A stretch of DNA of 64,000 nucleotides, taken from PALSA-1003 sp963741315. GTDB taxonomy: Bacteria; Pseudomonadota; Gammaproteobacteria; Burkholderiales; Casimicrobiaceae. Each line of letters begins with the position of its first letter. Within the stretch, counting starts at the first letter, position 1. The notes beneath the pieces are model-generated. The model ran no database searches and was not told the DNA's origin. It saw only the letters and a program-made list of their open reading frames with translations. The DNA lies in contig CAVUHK010000008.1 in NCBI GenBank assembly GCA_963741315.1, forward strand, positions 682,001 through 746,000, in the 5' to 3' direction. Positions 35,305 to 45,379 of the stretch are shown piece after piece. The translations under genes were made by a program, and so were the position numbers.

Positions 35305-36216
35305 TTAGCGCTTGCCGACTTTGCGGCGAACGTCGGGTTCGGGAAGGATCTTTTTCGGAGCCTTGCGCGGTGCGGTCTTGAGGTCGAGCGGCGCGGCATC
35401 GGCCGGAATCGCTTTGGCGGCCTTCTTGCCCGAGCTTTTCGCCAGGCTGGCGCGCAGCGCTTCCATCAGGTCGATGACCTGTGCTCCGCCGCCGACTTCG
35501 GTCGACTCGCTCGGCGATATGGCGATCTCGTGTCCTTCGACCTTCTTCTGGACCGCGGCTTCGATGCGCTTCTTGACGTCGTCTTCGTACAGCGTCGGAT
35601 CGAATTCTTTGGAAGAAATCTGCGCAATGAGCTGCTTGGCCAGCGCCAGTTCGCTCGGCTTGACCGGCGCTTCTTCAATCTCGAGTTCCTTGATGGTGCG
35701 CACTTCGGGCTTGTAGAGCAATTGCTGCATGACCAGGCCGCCCGGTACCGGTCGGATCTGCACGATGTATTGCTTGCCGCGGGCTGCATAGCGTCCAACC
35801 GCGGTTTGATTGGTTTGCCGCATGCTCTCGGCGAGCAGCGCGTACGGTTTCGCGCCGCCCTTGTCGGGGCCGAGGAAATAAGCCTTGTCGTAAAATATCG
35901 GATCGATCGCCTCGGCGGGAACAAACTCGCTGATTTCGACGGTCTGCGAACCTTTCTCCTCCATTTCCTTCAACTCTTCCGGCGTGAACATGACGTACTG
36001 GTCCTTGGCGAACTCGTATCCCTTGACCATGTCCGCGCGCTCGACCACCACGCCTTCGCGTGCGCAAACGTATTGCTGTTTGAGCCGCGACCCGCAGCCG
36101 CGATGGAGCAGGTTGAACGAGACGGCGGCCTGAGCCTGAGTCGCCGAGTAAAGCTTGACCGGTATGGACACCATGCCAAAGGCGACGGTGAGCGAAGCCA
36201 GGGATCGAGCCGCCAT
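35305..36216 (-). CDS. ku: Non-homologous end-joining protein Ku
   Basis: Homodimeric ring protein that binds DNA double-strand ends and recruits LigD. The 303-residue product begins SLASLTVAFGMVSIPVKLYSAT and contains CGSRLKQQYVC, VVERADMVKGYEFAKDQYV, the FYLGPDKGG-like FLGPDKGGAKPYALL motif, and a lysine-rich C-terminus (KAPKKILPEPDVRRKVGKR) as in bacterial Ku proteins. The ATG at 36216 has GGAGG five bases upstream. It is divergent from ligD across about 156 bp. Confidence 0.96.
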   Translation of the reverse strand: MAARSLASLTVAFGMVSIPVKLYSATQAQAAVSFNLLHRGCGSRLKQQYVCAREGVVVERADMVKGYEFAKDQYVMFTPEELKEMEEKGSQTVEISEFVPAEAIDPIFYDKAYFLGPDKGGAKPYALLAESMRQTNQTAVGRYAARGKQYIVQIRPVPGGLVMQQLLYKPEVRTIKELEIEEAPVKPSELALAKQLIAQISSKEFDPTLYEDDVKKRIEAAVQKKVEGHEIAISPSESTEVGGGAQVIDLMEALRASLAKSSGKKAAKAIPADAAPLDLKTAPRKAPKKILPEPDVRRKVGKR

Positions 36217-36372
36217 GAAAGCCTCCAGGACTGAAAACCGCTTCAAAATGCTACCCGTCGTGCATCCTGCCAAATTCACATGCAAACAGCAAGCTTCGCG
36301 CACGCTTAGCTGCTGGAGGATTCGCCGAGTGTCGTACATTGCGAATAGTTCGATTCGGGCGTGCTCCTACTC

Positions 36373-38986
36373 ATGACACTCGACAAGTATCGGCAAAAGC
36401 GCGACTTCACGGTCACCACGGAGCCGAAAGGCGAAATCAGGAAGGGGGCCGCCGCCGCGCTGTCCTTCGTGGTCCAGAAGCACGCGGCAAGTCACCTGCA
36501 CTATGATTTTCGGCTGGAACTCAACGGCGTGCTGTTGAGTTGGGCGGTGCCCAAGGGTCCCAGCCTCGATCCCAACGACAAGCGTCTAGCCATGCATGTC
36601 GAGGATCATCCGATGGAATACGGTGAATTCGAGGGCGTGATTCCGGCCAAGCAGTACGGCGCCGGCACGGTCATGCTGTGGGACCGCGGCATCTGGGTGC
36701 CCAAATCCGACCCGCTCGAAGCGTATGAAAAAGGCCGGCTGAAGTTTGATCTGTTCGGCGAAAAGCTTCACGGCGGCTGGAACCTGGTGCGCACTCGCAG
36801 CACCAAGTACGGCACCGACAAGGCGTGGCTGCTGTTCAAGGAAGCAGACCAGTACGCGCGCCTTGGCAGCGATGCGCTCATTGGTGAGGATCTACCTAAC
36901 AGCGTCACGACCGGCCGAACCATCGCCCAGATCGCCGCCGATCCGACGCGCGTCTGGCATTCGAACAAGTCGGTCGCAGCCAACGTCAAGGCGGGCGCAG
37001 TCGCGAAGCGAAAACCGCTGACCGGGCTTGGCAAGCTCAAGGGCGTAAAGAAAGCACCCCTGCCGGCATTCGTCGACGCGCAGCTGGCAACGCTGGTGAA
37101 GGCTGCCACCGAGCGGCGATCCTTGGATTCACGAAATCAAGTACGACGGCTATCGGATGCTGTGCAGAGTCGCCGACGGCAAGGCGCGCATGATGTCGCG
37201 CAACAGGAAGGATTGGTCGAGCGATTTCCCGACCATCGCCCGCGCTGCAGCACAACTGCCACTCAAGACGGCGTGGCTCGATGGCGAAGTGGTTGCGATG
37301 GATGCCAAGGGTCGCAGCAGTTTTCAGGCGTTGCAGAACGCGTTGTCGACCATCGCAGAGGCTGAGCTTTCGTACCTGGTGTTCGACCTTCTCTACCTCG
37401 ACGGATTCGACCTGCGCAAGGTCGCGCTCCTCGATCGCAAGCGGACGCTGCAGGCGCTGTTGGCGGATACCTCCGGCCCGATTCGCTACAGCGATCACTT
37501 CAGCGCGCCGGGCGTGCAGTTCCTCGAAAACGTCTGCGGCCTGGGGCTCGAAGGCATGGTCTCCAAACGCGCGGATGGCGCGCACTTCGCGGGCAGAAGT
37601 CCGGCCTGGGTCAAGACAAAATGCATGCGGCGGCAGGAAGTGATCATCGGCGGCTTTACCGATCCCGGTGGTTCGCGCGCCGGGTTTGGCGCCTTGCTGC
37701 TTGGCGTCCACAACGAGAAGGGCGATTTGCTCTATTGCGGGCGCGTCGGCACCGGATTCGATGACAGGATGCTTGCAAGCTTGCGCAAGACGCTCGATGG
37801 CCTTGAGAAGGCGAGGACCCCTTTTGCCAACCCGCCACACGGCGCCGATGCCCGCGGCGTGCATTGGGTGCGGCCAACGCTGGTTGCCGACGTGTCGTTT
37901 ACCGAATGGACCGAGGACGGCACTCTGCGCCACGCAGTATTCCAGGGTCTGCGAAAGGACAAGGCGCCCTCGGAGGTGGTGCGCGAGGTCGAACGATCGC
38001 CAGAATCGTTGCCAGCGACGATCGCGATCGCGTCGCCAGCGGTGAAGGCTCGTTCGAAAACCCGGGGTGGAAGCGTCGAGCCTGGATCGATCGCCGGCGT
38101 CACGCTCAGCAACCCGGACAAGCTGCTATACCCCGAGGCGAAGGTAAGCAAGCGCGATCTGGCGCTCTACTACGAGCGCATCGGACGCTGGCTGATGCCG
38201 CACCTTGAAGATCGGCCGCTGACGCTGCTGCGCTGCCCGAATGGATGGGACAAGGCGTGCTTTCATCAAAAGCACGCCGACACCAGTGTCATGCAGGCGA
38301 TCGACCGCGTTGCAATCACCGCCAGTGACGGATCCAGATCGCAGTACATGATGGCGAATTCGCTCACCGCGGTCATCGGACTGGTGCAAATGGGTACGCT
38401 CGAGCTGCATCCGTGGGGATCGAAGGCGGCGCACCTCGATTACCCGGACCGGCTGACGTTCGATCTCGATCCCGATGACGCAGTGGCGTGGGAGGACGTG
38501 AAACAGGCCGCTCTGGTGGTCAAGACGCTACTCGAAAATATCGGGTTGCAGGCTTTTCTCAAGACCACGGGCGGCAAGGGCTTGCACGTCGTCACGCCCA
38601 TCGAGCCTTCGGTCGGATGGCACGATGCCAAGGGCTTCACGAAAGCTGCGGCAGAATTTCTCGAACGCACTTTCCCGGACCGATTCACCTCGAAGCTGCT
38701 CAAGATTTCCCGGCATGGAAAGATCTTCATCGACTATCTGCGCAATGCCGAGGGCGCCACGGCAGTGGCTGCGTATTCGACTCGCGCCAGAGCCGCCTGC
38801 CCGGTTTCCACTCCGATTGCTTGGCGCGAACTTTCGCGAGACGTTCGCTTCGACTATTTCAACATCGTCAGTGTAACCAAACGCATCGCCAAGCTAGAGG
38901 CCGATCCTTGGGCAGATATCGCCGACGCGGCGCGGTCGCTGAACAGGGCGACGATGGCGAAAGTCGGATACAAGCCCACGAAATGA
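36373..38986 (+). pseudogene. ligD: ATP-dependent DNA ligase LigD (PE-LIG-POL), one-base frameshift
   Basis: Multifunctional NHEJ ligase. Order: 3'-phosphoesterase domain (about residues 1-190, HAASHLHYDFRLELNGVLLSWAVPKGPS), ligase domain with nucleotidyl-lysine motif EIKYDGYR, then polymerase/primase domain (SNPDKLLYPEAKVSKRDLALYYE, LTFDLDPDD, TTGGKGLHVVTPIEPS). The frame breaks at about 37121-37124 (TCCTTGG where TCCTGG would keep frame), just before the catalytic lysine. Dropping one base gives 870 codons plus stop. As assembled, translation would give only the phosphoesterase part plus a tail. ATG 36373 (MTLDKYRQKRDF) is the family-like start. Mutation and sequencing error cannot be separated here. 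Confidence 0.88.
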
Positions 38987-39019
38987 AGCCTGCAGCCGGT
39001 CGAAGCAACGAACGAACAG

Positions 39020-39208
39020 CTATGCGCGGTCTCGCGGCCCCATGAAGAACCACAGAATCAAACCCACCAAAGGCAACAGCAAGACCACGACGACCCAGAG
39101 CAGCTTCTTCCCGTTCTCCGCGGAGGACTGGAGAATATTGATGAGCGCCCAGATGTCGCCGATGAGAATCAGGACTCCGAGTATCCCGCCGTATCCAAAA
39201 TTCATCAT
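39020..39208 (-). CDS. PLDc_N-domain small membrane protein
   Basis: A 62-residue protein with two helices, GILGVLILIGDIWALINILQS and LLWVVVVLLLPLVGLILWFFMG, ending GPRDRA. This matches the small phospholipase-D-nuclease N-terminal (PLDc_N) family: membrane proteins without catalytic residues, of unknown role. GGAGG lies nine bases before the ATG at 39208; ATG 39205 is equally possible. Confidence 0.75.
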   Translation of the reverse strand: MMNFGYGGILGVLILIGDIWALINILQSSAENGKKLLWVVVVLLLPLVGLILWFFMGPRDRA

Positions 39209-39426
39209 TGCCAGTTTCCTCCAGGTTATTGCGTCGCCGCGTGTGGCTCAACATCGCTGACGCAGCCAAAGTCGACAGTTAATTCTACGCGCCTGTTCAA
39301 GTCTGCCGAACAGGTGACACTTCGGACCGTTTGGCGGCTGGCTACCCTACTTTCAGCCCGGCACCGCCCGCCTGGGGCCGCAAGGCGCATACTGGGGGTC
39401 CGCATCCTTTCGAACGGCGTACATCC

Positions 39427-39759
39427 ATGACCAAAACAGCAACCCGGGCCCAGGACGTGCATTGGGCTGGCGAAGTGCAGGCACTCGAAGCACTGGGCGA
39501 AAAGAAGGCTTTCGTCGCCCGTCTGCTCAAGCTTGGCTACAAACCGGCGGAGTTCAGGGTCACCGTGCGCAGTATCCGCCGGGAAGGTCCGAACGACCGG
39601 CGCACCCGCTACAACGTGTTCGTCGACCAGTTGCGCAATGGCGTCCCATACCGCGGGAAGCCCTATCTGGGAGGCCACCCGGAAAAATGGGTTGAGCAAT
39701 TCACGGCCAACGCGCTGACCGACTTCCCGCATCCTTATCCCGAGTTGACGTCCGGCTGA
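39427..39759 (+). CDS. Hypothetical protein, basic, conserved-looking
   Basis: A 110-residue soluble protein with an amphipathic N-terminal helix region (WAGEVQALEALGEKKAFVARLLKLGY) and a basic central part (FRVTVRSIRREGPNDRRTRYNVFVDQL) ending in an aromatic/proline segment. The GC-rich third positions look coding. I recognise no family and the neighbours do not help. Confidence 0.55.
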   Translation: MTKTATRAQDVHWAGEVQALEALGEKKAFVARLLKLGYKPAEFRVTVRSIRREGPNDRRTRYNVFVDQLRNGVPYRGKPYLGGHPEKWVEQFTANALTDFPHPYPELTSG

Positions 39760-40032
39760 CGCGCGAAGCGCCGGTCGCCCGGCGTCGCCTGCGGCAAAGC
39801 TGAACTGCCGTAACCTTCGCAGACCTCTGCTCGCTACCGAATCGCGTTATGCGATCGGTGGTTCACGCCAGCGTCATCGCGCGGCGGCAAAATTGACCCC
39901 ATGGGCTCGAATCGGCGCAAGCTTTGGCTGCGCGCCGGGTTTTGCAAGACAATAGTACCTTTGGACTCGCAGGGTTGCTGAAATCGACCCGTGTCACGAC
40001 GCCAGTCCGCACTCGCGTCACAGGAGATGGCA
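39760..40032. other. Leader region of the glutamate dehydrogenase gene
   Basis: No gene seen. The end carries AGGAG (40022-40026), six bases before the ATG at 40033. No confident promoter boxes were identified. Confidence 0.4.
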
Positions 40033-43000
40033 ATGAACACACAGCTGAAGGATGCCGGCACGTCGCGTCAGGAAGAAGTGCTGAAGCTGGTGCGGTCCAA
40101 AGTCGCCGCCGGCGAGCGCGCCGCGGTCGAGGCCTTTGTCGCGCGCTACCTTGAGCAGGTCGATCCGGAGGAGTTGGCCGATCGCCAGCCCTCCGACCTC
40201 TACGGCGCGGCGCTGTCGCACTGGAATTTCGCGCGCAAGCGCGAGGTCGGCAAAGCCAAGGTGCGGGTATTCAACCCGACGCTCGAAGAGCACGGCTGGC
40301 AGTCGACGCACACGGTTATCGAGATCGTCAACGACGACATGCCGTTCCTGGTCGACTCGGTGACGATGGAAGTCAACCGTCACGGGCTGATGCTGCACCT
40401 GATCCTGCATCCCATCCTGTCGGTCGAACGCAAGGCCGATGGCACGCTGGTCGGACTGGCGGCTGCTGGGGCGAAGGACGCTCGACGCGAATCATTCATC
40501 CACGTCGAGGTCGATCGCATCGCCGATGCTGCTCAACTCGCCGCCTTCACCGCCGACATCGAGCGCGTCCTCGGTGACGTGCGAAGCGCGGTGAACGACT
40601 GGGAGAAGATGCGCGCTCAGGTCGGCGTTATCCTCGAGGAGATCGAGCGCAAGCCCCCGCCGTTGCCGGCGGACGAACTGGCCGAGGGCAAGGCACTCCT
40701 GGCGTGGCTGGCCGACAATCATTTCACGTTTCTCGGCTATCGCCGTCACGAGCTGGTGAGCGTCAAGGGCCAGGACGCATTGAAGATCGTTACCGGATCG
40801 AGCCTGGGCATCCTGCGCGCGGGAGAGGACAAGGAGGTCGCGGGGAGTTTTGCGTCGCTGCCGCCGGGCATGAAGGCGTTCGCGCGCAAACCCGAGCTGC
40901 TGGTCATCACCAAGTCGACGTCGCGCTCGACGGTGCATCGACCGGGCTACCTCGACTACATCGCGGTGAAGCGCTTCGACGCCAAGGGCGAAGTCTGTGG
41001 CGAGGATCGATTTCTCGGGCTGTTCACCTCGACCGCCTACAGCGCCAATCCCGCCGACATTCCGGTCCTGCGGCGCAAGACCGCCAACATCATGGCGCGC
41101 GCGGGTATGGCGCCCGGCAGCCACGCCGCGAAGACGCTGGCCAACATCCTGACCAACTATCCGCGCGACGAACTGTTCCAGACCGGCGAGGACGACTTGC
41201 TGCAGACGGCGCTCGGTGTGCTGCGCCTGGGCGAGCGCCAGCGTTTCCGGCTGTTCGTCAGGCGCGATGCCTTCGGCCGTTTTGTCGTCTGCCAGATCTA
41301 CGTGCCGCGGGAGAACTACACGACCGAGCTGCGGCAGAAGTGGCAGGCGATACTGGTACAGGCGTTCAATGGCTCGAGTTGCGAGTTCAATGCGCACCTG
41401 TCGGAGTCGGCGCTGGCGCGGATAGTGATCACCGTGCGCACTACGCCGGGACAGGTTCCGGACGTGGACGTGCGCGCCCTCGAAGGCCAGCTGGCGTTTG
41501 TCGCGCGGCGCTGGAACGACGATCTCAAGCAGGCGCTCGTCGAGACAGTCGGCGAAGCGCGCGGCAACGCACTGTTCAAGCAGTTCGGCAGCGCTTTTCC
41601 TGCCGGCTACCGTGAGGACTTCGCTGCGCGTTCGGCGGTGCCCGACATCGAGATGATGGCCAAGCTCACGCCTGCCGAGCCTCTGGGCATGTCGCTGTAC
41701 CGGCCGCTCGAAGCGGCTCCGGGAACGTTGCGCTTCAAGCTGTATTACCTGGGCGCACCGATCGCGCTGTCGGACAGCCTGCCGATGCTCGAGCACATGG
41801 GGCTCAAGGTACTCGACGAGCGGCCGCATCGCATCGCTCCGGTGGGCCTGCCGCCGATCTGGATGCACGACCTGGGCATTCAGTTGCCGAGCGCAGACGC
41901 AGACATCGAGGTCGACGCGCTGCATGAGGTATTCGAGTCGGCATTCGGTCGCATCTTCCGCGGCGAAGTCGAGAACGACGACTTCAATCGGCTGGTCGTT
42001 TCCGCCCGGCTACCCGCCGAAGACATCGTCATCCTGCGCGCCTGCTCGAAGTACCTGCGCCAGATCGGTTTTTCGCTGTCGCAACCCTTCATCCAGGCGA
42101 GCCTCGCCGCGCACGCGGACGTCGCGCGCCTTCTGGTCGACCTGTTCAGGATTCGACTCGACCCCGAAGGCGGTGCGGGCGCAGGTGCGCGCGCCGCCGA
42201 GCAGGTGCGCAACATCGAAGCCGCGCTCGACGCGGTCGAGAACCTGTCCGAGGATCGCGTCCTGCGCCAGTATCTGGCGCTGATCATGGCGATGACCCGT
42301 ACCAATTTCTGGCGCCGCGACAGCGATGGCCGGCCGCGCAGCTTCGTGTCGTTCAAGTTCGACCCGACGAAGGTGCCGGGGCTCCCCGAGCCCAAGCCGA
42401 TGTTCGAGATCTTCGTCTACTCGACGCGTTTCGAAGGCGTGCACCTGCGCGGCGGCAAGGTCGCGCGCGGTGGTTTGCGCTGGTCGGATCGGCCGGAAGA
42501 TTTCCGCACCGAGGTGCTGGGTCTGGTCAAGGCACAGATGGTCAAGAACACGGTGATCGTCCCGGTGGGTTCGAAAGGCGGTTTCGTGCTCAAGCGCGCG
42601 CCCGCGGCAAGCGACCGCGACGCGTTCCTGAAGGAAGGCGTCGCCTGCTACAAGGACTACCTGCGCGGACTGCTCGACGTGACCGACAACCGCGTCGGCG
42701 ACAAGATCGTGCCGCCGCCGCAGGTGAAGCGCCACGATCCCGACGACCCCTACCTGGTCGTCGCCGCCGACAAAGGCACTGCGACGTTTTCCGACTACGC
42801 CAACGGTGTGAGCGCCGAATACGGTTTCTGGCTGGGCGACGCGTTCGCGTCCGGGGGTTCGGCGGGTTACGACCACAAGGTCATGGGCATCACGGCGCGC
42901 GGTGCGTGGGAGTCGGTCAAACGTCACTTTCGCGAACTGGGCGTCGACACGCAGACCACCGAGTTCACCGTGGCCGGTATCGGCGACATGTCGGGCGACG

Positions 43001-44856
43001 TGTTCGGCAACGGCATGCTGCTCTCGCGCCACATCAAGTTGGTGGCGGCGTTCGATCACCGCCACATCTTTCTCGATCCGCAGCCGGTTGCAGCGACCAG
43101 CTACGCCGAGCGCGAGCGCGTGTTCAAGTTGCCTCGTTCATCCTGGGCCGACTACGACGCCAAGCTGATCTCGGCCGGCGGTGGCATCCACGCGCGCAGC
43201 GCCAAGTCGATCCCGCTCACGCCCGAAGTCAGGAAGGCACTGTCGATCAAGGCCGAGGCGATGACGCCGACCGAGCTGGTCAACGCGATCCTGAAGGCGC
43301 CGGTGGACCTGATCTACAACGGCGGCATCGGCACCTACGTCAAGTCGGCAAGCGAGTCGCACGCACAAGTGGGAGACAGGGCCAACGACGCGTTGCGCGT
43401 CAACGGCGCCGAATTGCGCTGCAAGGTCTTCGCCGAAGGCGGCAATCTCGGCTGCACGCAGCTCGGACGCATCGAGTACGCGCTCACGGGCGGGCGCATC
43501 TACACCGACGCCATCGACAATTCCGCCGGAGTCGACACCTCCGACCACGAGGTCAACATCAAGATTCTGCTCGGCCTGCCGATCGCCGACGGCGAGCTGA
43601 CGCTCAAGCAGCGCGACACGCTGCTCGCGGAAATGACCGACGACGTCGCTGCCCTGGTGTTGCGCGACAATACCTTTCAGACTCAGTGGTTGTCGGTGGG
43701 CAATCGCATCGCGCCGCAGTTGCTCGATGCGAACCAGCGCTTCATCCACTTCCTCGAAAAGTCGGGCAAGCTCAATCGCGAGATCGAGTTCCTGCCGTCC
43801 GACGAGGTGTTCGCCGAGCGGCGTGCCAAGGGTATCGGCCTGACGAGTCCGGAACAGGCGGTCGTGCTCGCCTACAGCAAGATCTGGCTCTACGAGGAGC
43901 TGCTGGCATCGACCCTTCCCGATGATCCCTGGGTCGCGACGGCGCTCTCGCGCTATTTTCCCATGGCTCTGCGCGAGCGCTACGCGGCATGGATGTTGCG
44001 CCATCCGCTCAAGCGCGAAATCATCGCGACCTACGTCACCAACAGCATGGTGAACCGCGTCGGCAGCACGTTCGTCTATCGCATGCTCGAAGGGACCGGT
44101 GCCAAGCCCTCCGAGATTGTCCGCGCTTACCTGCTCAACCGCGAGGTCTTCGGCTTCGTCGACTTGTGGATGGCGATCGAGGCGCTCGACAACAAGGTCG
44201 ACGACGCGGTGCAATCGGCGCTGCTGATCGACACCCGCCGCCTGATCATGCGCGGCTCGACCTGGTTCCTGCGTTCGCGCCGCCTGGGCGACGGCATGGC
44301 CGCGACGATCGCGGATTTCACGCCCAAGGTGGCCGCGCTGGCAACGCGCCTGCCGAAGCTGCTGGACGAAGGCGAGCGGGGGCGCATCGACGCCGCGGCG
44401 GCAAAGTTCGCGGCGCAAGGCGTGCCGCAAGCGCTCGCCAGCCGCGTCGTCAGCTTCGACACCTTGTATTCGGCGCTGGACATCATCGAGATCGCGTCCG
44501 GCACCAAGCGCTCGCCGGAGACCGTTGCGGAACTCTACTTTGCGCTGGCGGCGCGGCTGGGACTGCCCTGGCTGCGCGAAAAAATGGCCGCCCTGCCGGG
44601 CGACGCGCACTGGCAGATGCTGGCCAGGGAGGCGATGCAGGACGACCTGTCAGGGCTGCAACGCACGATCAGCGCGGAAGTGCTGACCGCCAGTCCGGAC
44701 GTGGCCAAACCCGAAGCGCTGCTCGCGGCGTGGCAGGATCGCAACCGTCGTGGCGTCGATCGCGCCACGCAGCTGCTCAACGAATTGCGCGCCAGCGCCG
44801 TCGTCGACGCGTCGATGCTCTCGGTGGCGCTGCGCGAATTGAGGGGCCTCGCCTGA
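40033..44856 (+). CDS. gdhB: NAD-specific glutamate dehydrogenase, 180-kDa type
   Basis: Oxidatively deaminates glutamate to 2-oxoglutarate with NAD. The 1607-residue protein is the size of the large GDH-180 family, with N-terminal ACT-like and regulatory segments (VIEIVNDDMPFLVDSVTMEVNRHG), a central catalytic core (RGGLRWSDRPEDFRTEVLGLVKAQMVKN, then VPVGSKGGFVLKRAP around residue 842, GDMSGDVFGNGML) and a long C-terminal domain. The ATG at 40033 (MNTQLKDAG) has AGGAG six bases upstream; an ATG two codons earlier is possible. It stands alone, so it is probably regulated by nitrogen or amino-acid status, though no operator is recognisable. Confidence 0.96.
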   Translation: MNTQLKDAGTSRQEEVLKLVRSKVAAGERAAVEAFVARYLEQVDPEELADRQPSDLYGAALSHWNFARKREVGKAKVRVFNPTLEEHGWQSTHTVIEIVNDDMPFLVDSVTMEVNRHGLMLHLILHPILSVERKADGTLVGLAAAGAKDARRESFIHVEVDRIADAAQLAAFTADIERVLGDVRSAVNDWEKMRAQVGVILEEIERKPPPLPADELAEGKALLAWLADNHFTFLGYRRHELVSVKGQDALKIVTGSSLGILRAGEDKEVAGSFASLPPGMKAFARKPELLVITKSTSRSTVHRPGYLDYIAVKRFDAKGEVCGEDRFLGLFTSTAYSANPADIPVLRRKTANIMARAGMAPGSHAAKTLANILTNYPRDELFQTGEDDLLQTALGVLRLGERQRFRLFVRRDAFGRFVVCQIYVPRENYTTELRQKWQAILVQAFNGSSCEFNAHLSESALARIVITVRTTPGQVPDVDVRALEGQLAFVARRWNDDLKQALVETVGEARGNALFKQFGSAFPAGYREDFAARSAVPDIEMMAKLTPAEPLGMSLYRPLEAAPGTLRFKLYYLGAPIALSDSLPMLEHMGLKVLDERPHRIAPVGLPPIWMHDLGIQLPSADADIEVDALHEVFESAFGRIFRGEVENDDFNRLVVSARLPAEDIVILRACSKYLRQIGFSLSQPFIQASLAAHADVARLLVDLFRIRLDPEGGAGAGARAAEQVRNIEAALDAVENLSEDRVLRQYLALIMAMTRTNFWRRDSDGRPRSFVSFKFDPTKVPGLPEPKPMFEIFVYSTRFEGVHLRGGKVARGGLRWSDRPEDFRTEVLGLVKAQMVKNTVIVPVGSKGGFVLKRAPAASDRDAFLKEGVACYKDYLRGLLDVTDNRVGDKIVPPPQVKRHDPDDPYLVVAADKGTATFSDYANGVSAEYGFWLGDAFASGGSAGYDHKVMGITARGAWESVKRHFRELGVDTQTTEFTVAGIGDMSGDVFGNGMLLSRHIKLVAAFDHRHIFLDPQPVAATSYAERERVFKLPRSSWADYDAKLISAGGGIHARSAKSIPLTPEVRKALSIKAEAMTPTELVNAILKAPVDLIYNGGIGTYVKSASESHAQVGDRANDALRVNGAELRCKVFAEGGNLGCTQLGRIEYALTGGRIYTDAIDNSAGVDTSDHEVNIKILLGLPIADGELTLKQRDTLLAEMTDDVAALVLRDNTFQTQWLSVGNRIAPQLLDANQRFIHFLEKSGKLNREIEFLPSDEVFAERRAKGIGLTSPEQAVVLAYSKIWLYEELLASTLPDDPWVATALSRYFPMALRERYAAWMLRHPLKREIIATYVTNSMVNRVGSTFVYRMLEGTGAKPSEIVRAYLLNREVFGFVDLWMAIEALDNKVDDAVQSALLIDTRRLIMRGSTWFLRSRRLGDGMAATIADFTPKVAALATRLPKLLDEGERGRIDAAAAKFAAQGVPQALASRVVSFDTLYSALDIIEIASGTKRSPETVAELYFALAARLGLPWLREKMAALPGDAHWQMLAREAMQDDLSGLQRTISAEVLTASPDVAKPEALLAAWQDRNRRGVDRATQLLNELRASAVVDASMLSVALRELRGLA

Positions 44857-44874
44857 GCGTCGAGACGCGGTCGT

Positions 44875-45291
44875 TCAGTACCGCGCCGGCGGCGCGTTCG
44901 GCCGGTCGGCCGGCAGATTGTTGTAGATGCAGTTGAACGAAACGTCGTTGTAGGTTCCCGCGCCGAAGAAGCCGACCAGTGCCTGTCGATAGCTGGCCTG
45001 ACTCAGCTGGTTGTAATAGAGCCGGGACGTGTTGTCGATGAAGTAGATGTAGTTGTCGTCACCGGTCGGCGCCTCGAGGATCTTGCGCGAGAGATCCTGG
45101 TCGCCGATCTGCAGCGGCCGGCAGACCTGGCCGAGCTTCTGGATGTAGGCGTTGAAGCCCGTTGCCTGGGCGCTGCGATAGGCATCGGGAGCGCAGCCGG
45201 CGACGAGAAATGCGACAGCCATCGCCAAGGCAATAGGCAACAAGGTCGGCATGCGAAGTGGCCGCCAGGCGGTGGGAAGGCGAAGGCTCAT
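44875..45291 (-). CDS. Putative lipoprotein
   Basis: A 138-residue protein with a lipoprotein signal: LLPIALAMAVAFLVAGC, lipobox VAGC at about residue 32. The mature part is small and tyrosine/asparagine-rich (DDNYIYFIDNTSRLYYNQLSQASYRQAL), ending NNLPADRPNAPPARY. GGAGA precedes the ATG at 45291. No family recognised. It lies convergent to the GDH gene and just downstream of the phospholipase-like gene. Confidence 0.7.
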   Translation of the reverse strand: MSLRLPTAWRPLRMPTLLPIALAMAVAFLVAGCAPDAYRSAQATGFNAYIQKLGQVCRPLQIGDQDLSRKILEAPTGDDNYIYFIDNTSRLYYNQLSQASYRQALVGFFGAGTYNDVSFNCIYNNLPADRPNAPPARY

Positions 45292-45379
45292 GGGTGTTTC
45301 TCCGTGGGTTGCGGATGGGAGGCGACGCGCCGCCATCGTGGATCGCGTGCAATGTCGACGACGCGAAGGGGCGTGCGCG

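Noticed and set aside
26789..39759. One large island from tRNA-Leu to the GDH gene
   Set aside because: The tRNA-like repeat ends at 30058, and the Ku/LigD region has host-like composition, so I limit the putative island to 26789-30036.
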